A DNA stretch of 7,649 nt from Anaerotignum sp. (lineage in GTDB: Bacteria; Bacillota; Clostridia; Lachnospirales; Anaerotignaceae). Below are positions 5,650 through 7,649 of the stretch, one piece after another. The position numbers and the translations under genes were made by a program. The stretch spans positions 1 through 7,649 of the forward strand of contig JAFZDV010000205.1 of the NCBI GenBank assembly GCA_017560955.1. The letters are read 5' to 3'. Position 1 is the first letter of the stretch; each line of letters starts with the position of its first letter. The notes beneath the pieces were generated by a model. That model worked only from the letters and a program-made list of their open reading frames with translations, ran no database searches and had not been told where the DNA came from.

Positions 5650-6429
5650 ATGTTATTGGTAATCGATGTAGGCAATACGAATATGGTTTTCGGCGTGTTT
5701 GATGGTGAGAAACTGATCGCCAACTGGCGTCTTTCTACACAGAGCGGCCGTACGGCAGATGAAACAGGTCTGATGATCCGTAATCTGTTCCAGTATTCCG
5801 ATGTGTCTGTAAACGATATTGAAGCGGTTATCGTTTCTTCTGTTGTGCCCAATGTGATGTATTCCACATTGAACGGCATCAAAAAATTCCTGAAAAAAGA
5901 TCCCATCGTTGTGCGTGCGGGCATCAAGACAGGCATCAATCTGCGTATGGAAAATCCTAAAGAAATGGGCACAGACCGTATCGTAAATCTGGTTGCGGCT
6001 TATGAAATTTACGGCGGCCCTGCCATTGTAGTGGATTACAGCACAGCGACTACTTTCGATGTAGTCAGCGAAAAGGGCGAGTTCATGACAGGCATCACAG
6101 CACCCGGTCTGCAGACCTGTGCCGATGCACTGACACAGAAGGCGGCAAACCTGCCTAAGTTTGAAATCGTCAGCCCTGGCAGTGTGATCACAAAAAATAC
6201 AGTAGAAAGCATGCAGGCTGGTCTGGTATATGGTCATATCGGGGAGGCAGAATTCATCATTGATGAGATCAGAAAACATTTCGACTGCCCTGATATGAAA
6301 GTCATTGCAACAGGTGGTCTGGGCAGAGTGATCCACGAAGAAAAAGAAGGTATTTTTGATGTTTACGACCCTGTTCTGGCGCTGAAAGGTCTGCGTCTGA
6401 TCTATGAAAAAAATAAAGGTCGTCGTTAA
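5650..6429 (+). CDS. coaX: Type III pantothenate kinase paralogue, first copy, with altered DxGTA motif
   Basis: A 259-residue member of the CoaX family, ASKHA-fold dimeric kinases that phosphorylate pantothenate at the first step of coenzyme A synthesis and are usually not feedback-inhibited by CoA. Residues 6-11 show DVGNTN, the ATP phosphate-binding start; TADE is at 35-38; the GxDR motif is GTDR (107-110), keeping the presumed catalytic Asp109. The DxGTAxT motif here is DYSTATT (129-135), with Ser131 where Gly is normal. Length and C-terminal DPVLALKG are normal, so the gene is intact. Counted by hand it matches the next gene at 136 of the first 228 ungapped positions. AGGAGA (5638-5643) precedes the ATG by 6 nt. 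The second copy follows after 15 nt, so both are co-transcribed. Whether this copy is catalytically competent cannot be told from the sequence. Confidence 0.92.
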   Translation: MLLVIDVGNTNMVFGVFDGEKLIANWRLSTQSGRTADETGLMIRNLFQYSDVSVNDIEAVIVSSVVPNVMYSTLNGIKKFLKKDPIVVRAGIKTGINLRMENPKEMGTDRIVNLVAAYEIYGGPAIVVDYSTATTFDVVSEKGEFMTGITAPGLQTCADALTQKAANLPKFEIVSPGSVITKNTVESMQAGLVYGHIGEAEFIIDEIRKHFDCPDMKVIATGGLGRVIHEEKEGIFDVYDPVLALKGLRLIYEKNKGRR

Positions 6430-6444
6430 GTAGGAGGAAAGCAG

Positions 6445-7212
6445 ATGCTTCTGGTAATCGATGTTGGTAATACCAACTTTGTTTTAGGTTTATATGACGG
6501 GGAAGAACTGGTCAACTGCTGGAGAATGACCACAGGCGGCAACCGTACTGCTGATGAAACAGGCATGTTCATCCATGGTCTGTTCGATGCAGAAGGCGTG
6601 AACGCCAAGGATGTGGAAGCAGTTATCATCTCCTCTGTAGTGCCTGATATTATGTATTCCCTGACACAGGGGATCCGCAGATATTTTAATATTGAACCAA
6701 TGATCGTAAGCGTTGGTATGAAAACAGGCATCGTGGTAAAACGCGATGATCCAAAATCTGTTGGTGCAGACAGAATCGTCGATCTGGTTGCGGCAAATGA
6801 GATCTATGGTGGTCCTGCTATTGTTATTGACTATGGTACAGCCAATACATTCGATGTCATCAACGAAAAAAATGAGTTTATCACAGGCTTTATCACACCC
6901 GGTATTTCTTCCTGTGCGGACGCGCTGTATCAGAAAGCGGCACAGCTGCCCAAAATCGAGATCAAGACACCTAAGTCTATCATTGCGAAAAATACAGTGG
7001 ATAGCCTGCAGGCAGGTCTGGTGATGGGCCATATCGGTCAGACAAAATATATTATCAAGACTTTACGTGAACAGCTGAATCTGCCTGATATGAAAGTTAT
7101 TGCAACAGGCGGTCTGGCGAAGGTTATCGACCCTAACAATGAAATTTTTGATGTGCTGGACCCTGTGCTGACATTGAAAGGTCTGCGCATCCTGTACGAA
7201 AAGAATAAATAA
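6445..7212 (+). CDS. coaX: Type III pantothenate kinase, second copy with canonical motifs
   Basis: A 255-residue cytoplasmic kinase converting pantothenate and ATP to 4'-phosphopantothenate. All family motifs are standard: DVGNTN (6-11), TADE (35-38), GADR (107-110) with catalytic Asp109, DYGTANT (129-135), PGISSCADAL (152-161), KNTV (182-185), ATGGLA (220-225) and DPVLTLKG (239-246). This copy is the better candidate for the housekeeping enzyme. It begins 15 nt after the first copy, with AGGAGG (6432-6437) 7 nt before its ATG. The two copies align without gaps to about residue 228 and then differ by a few residues, as expected of an old tandem duplication. A strong terminator follows, closing this unit before dusB. 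Confidence 0.95.
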   Translation: MLLVIDVGNTNFVLGLYDGEELVNCWRMTTGGNRTADETGMFIHGLFDAEGVNAKDVEAVIISSVVPDIMYSLTQGIRRYFNIEPMIVSVGMKTGIVVKRDDPKSVGADRIVDLVAANEIYGGPAIVIDYGTANTFDVINEKNEFITGFITPGISSCADALYQKAAQLPKIEIKTPKSIIAKNTVDSLQAGLVMGHIGQTKYIIKTLREQLNLPDMKVIATGGLAKVIDPNNEIFDVLDPVLTLKGLRILYEKNK

Positions 7213-7215
7213 AAT

Positions 7216-7240
7216 AAAACAGGCATTTATGCCTGTTTTT
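7216..7240 (+). terminator. Intrinsic terminator after the coaX pair
   Basis: AAAACAGGCA (7216-7225) pairs with TGCCTGTTTT (7230-7239) around a TTTA loop, and the 3' arm ends in a T5 run. The A-tract and T-tract on both sides mean it could act on either strand. Confidence 0.88.
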
Positions 7241-7268
7241 GTTTGAACCCCAAAAGAGGTGAAAATAT

Positions 7269-7649
7269 ATGAAAATTGGTAATCTGGAATTAGAAAATAA
7301 TGTCTTTCTGGCGCCCATGGCCGGTGTCACAGATCTGCCTTTCCGTCTGCTGTGCAAGGAAATGGGCTGTGGTCTGGTGTATTCCGAAATGGTCAGTGCC
7401 AAAGGCATTTTATACGATAACAAAAACACAACAGAACTTCTGGAAATCGACCCCAACGAACGCCCTGTTGCAGTGCAACTCTTCGGCTCCGATCCTGAAA
7501 TTCTGGGCGCTATGGCGAAAAAAATCGAACCCTATCCCATTGATATCATCGATGTGAATATGGGCTGTCCTGCACCTAAAATCGTAAAGAACGGCGAAGG
7601 TTCCTGTCTGATGAAAACACCTGAACTGGTGGGTAAAATTGTAAAATCT
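7269..7649 (+). CDS. dusB: tRNA-dihydrouridine synthase, DusB-like (3' end outside window)
   Basis: The first 127 codons of an FMN-dependent enzyme that reduces uridine to dihydrouridine in tRNA. The TIM-barrel opens with the FMN-binding FLAPMAGVTDLPFR stretch (13-26), followed by SEMVSAKG (39-46), the QLFGSDP strand (70-76) and NMGCPAPK (97-104), in which Cys100 is the expected catalytic acid. The later SCLM (112-115) replaces the more usual SALL. Family members are about 320 residues, so more than half is missing to the right. The ATG is chosen because AGAGGTG (7255-7261) lies 7 nt upstream and the protein begins at the normal family N-terminus. It follows the coaX terminator after 28 nt. 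I saw no good separate promoter in that short gap, so expression may depend on read-through. Confidence 0.95.
   Translation, partial: MKIGNLELENNVFLAPMAGVTDLPFRLLCKEMGCGLVYSEMVSAKGILYDNKNTTELLEIDPNERPVAVQLFGSDPEILGAMAKKIEPYPIDIIDVNMGCPAPKIVKNGEGSCLMKTPELVGKIVKS

Overview
The window looks like a chromosomal segment of a low-to-mid GC anaerobic Firmicute, most likely class Clostridia and perhaps close to the Lachnospirales or Anaerotignum group. This rests on strong AGGAGG ribosome binding sites, sigma-A promoters with extended -10 elements, the kinds of protein present and the codon style. It is an inference without database support. No mobile element, CRISPR array, rRNA or tRNA gene is visible.

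Layout. At 1-539, on the minus strand, lies the start of a ferredoxin-nitroreductase fusion that runs off the left edge. A 235-base divergent intergenic region follows, with a good promoter for each direction. The plus strand then carries every other gene. ftsH (membrane AAA+ protease, TTG start) is followed 27 bases later by a small FlK-like hotdog thioesterase, and this pair ends in an intrinsic terminator. Only 17 bases after that terminator comes birA, a monofunctional biotin-protein ligase, tightly coupled to a 124-residue protein of unknown function. A new promoter at 4403-4430 starts a leader of about 180 nt before a six-helix ECF-type vitamin transporter S component. A 367-base gap with a terminator and several hairpins separates it from two tandem type III pantothenate kinase genes (coaX). 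These end in a clear terminator before the start of dusB, which runs off the right edge.

How the genes fit together. The right half is cofactor biology: biotin attachment (BirA), a probable vitamin transporter, and two CoaX paralogues for the first step of coenzyme A synthesis. The transporter next to coaX suggests that its substrate is pantothenate (PanT-like); this is inferred from context and not shown by the sequence. The left half is proteolysis and redox or detoxification.

Most worth a second look are: (1) the transporter leader, which can fold from its predicted first transcribed base into a closing stem with two inner hairpins and a pseudoknot, followed by hairpins around the ribosome binding site, like an uncharacterised riboswitch; (2) the tandem coaX pair, in which the first copy has Ser instead of Gly in the phosphate-binding DxGTA motif; (3) a perfect 14-bp inverted repeat overlapping a possible promoter, and a set of small GGA/GAA-triloop hairpins, upstream of coaX.
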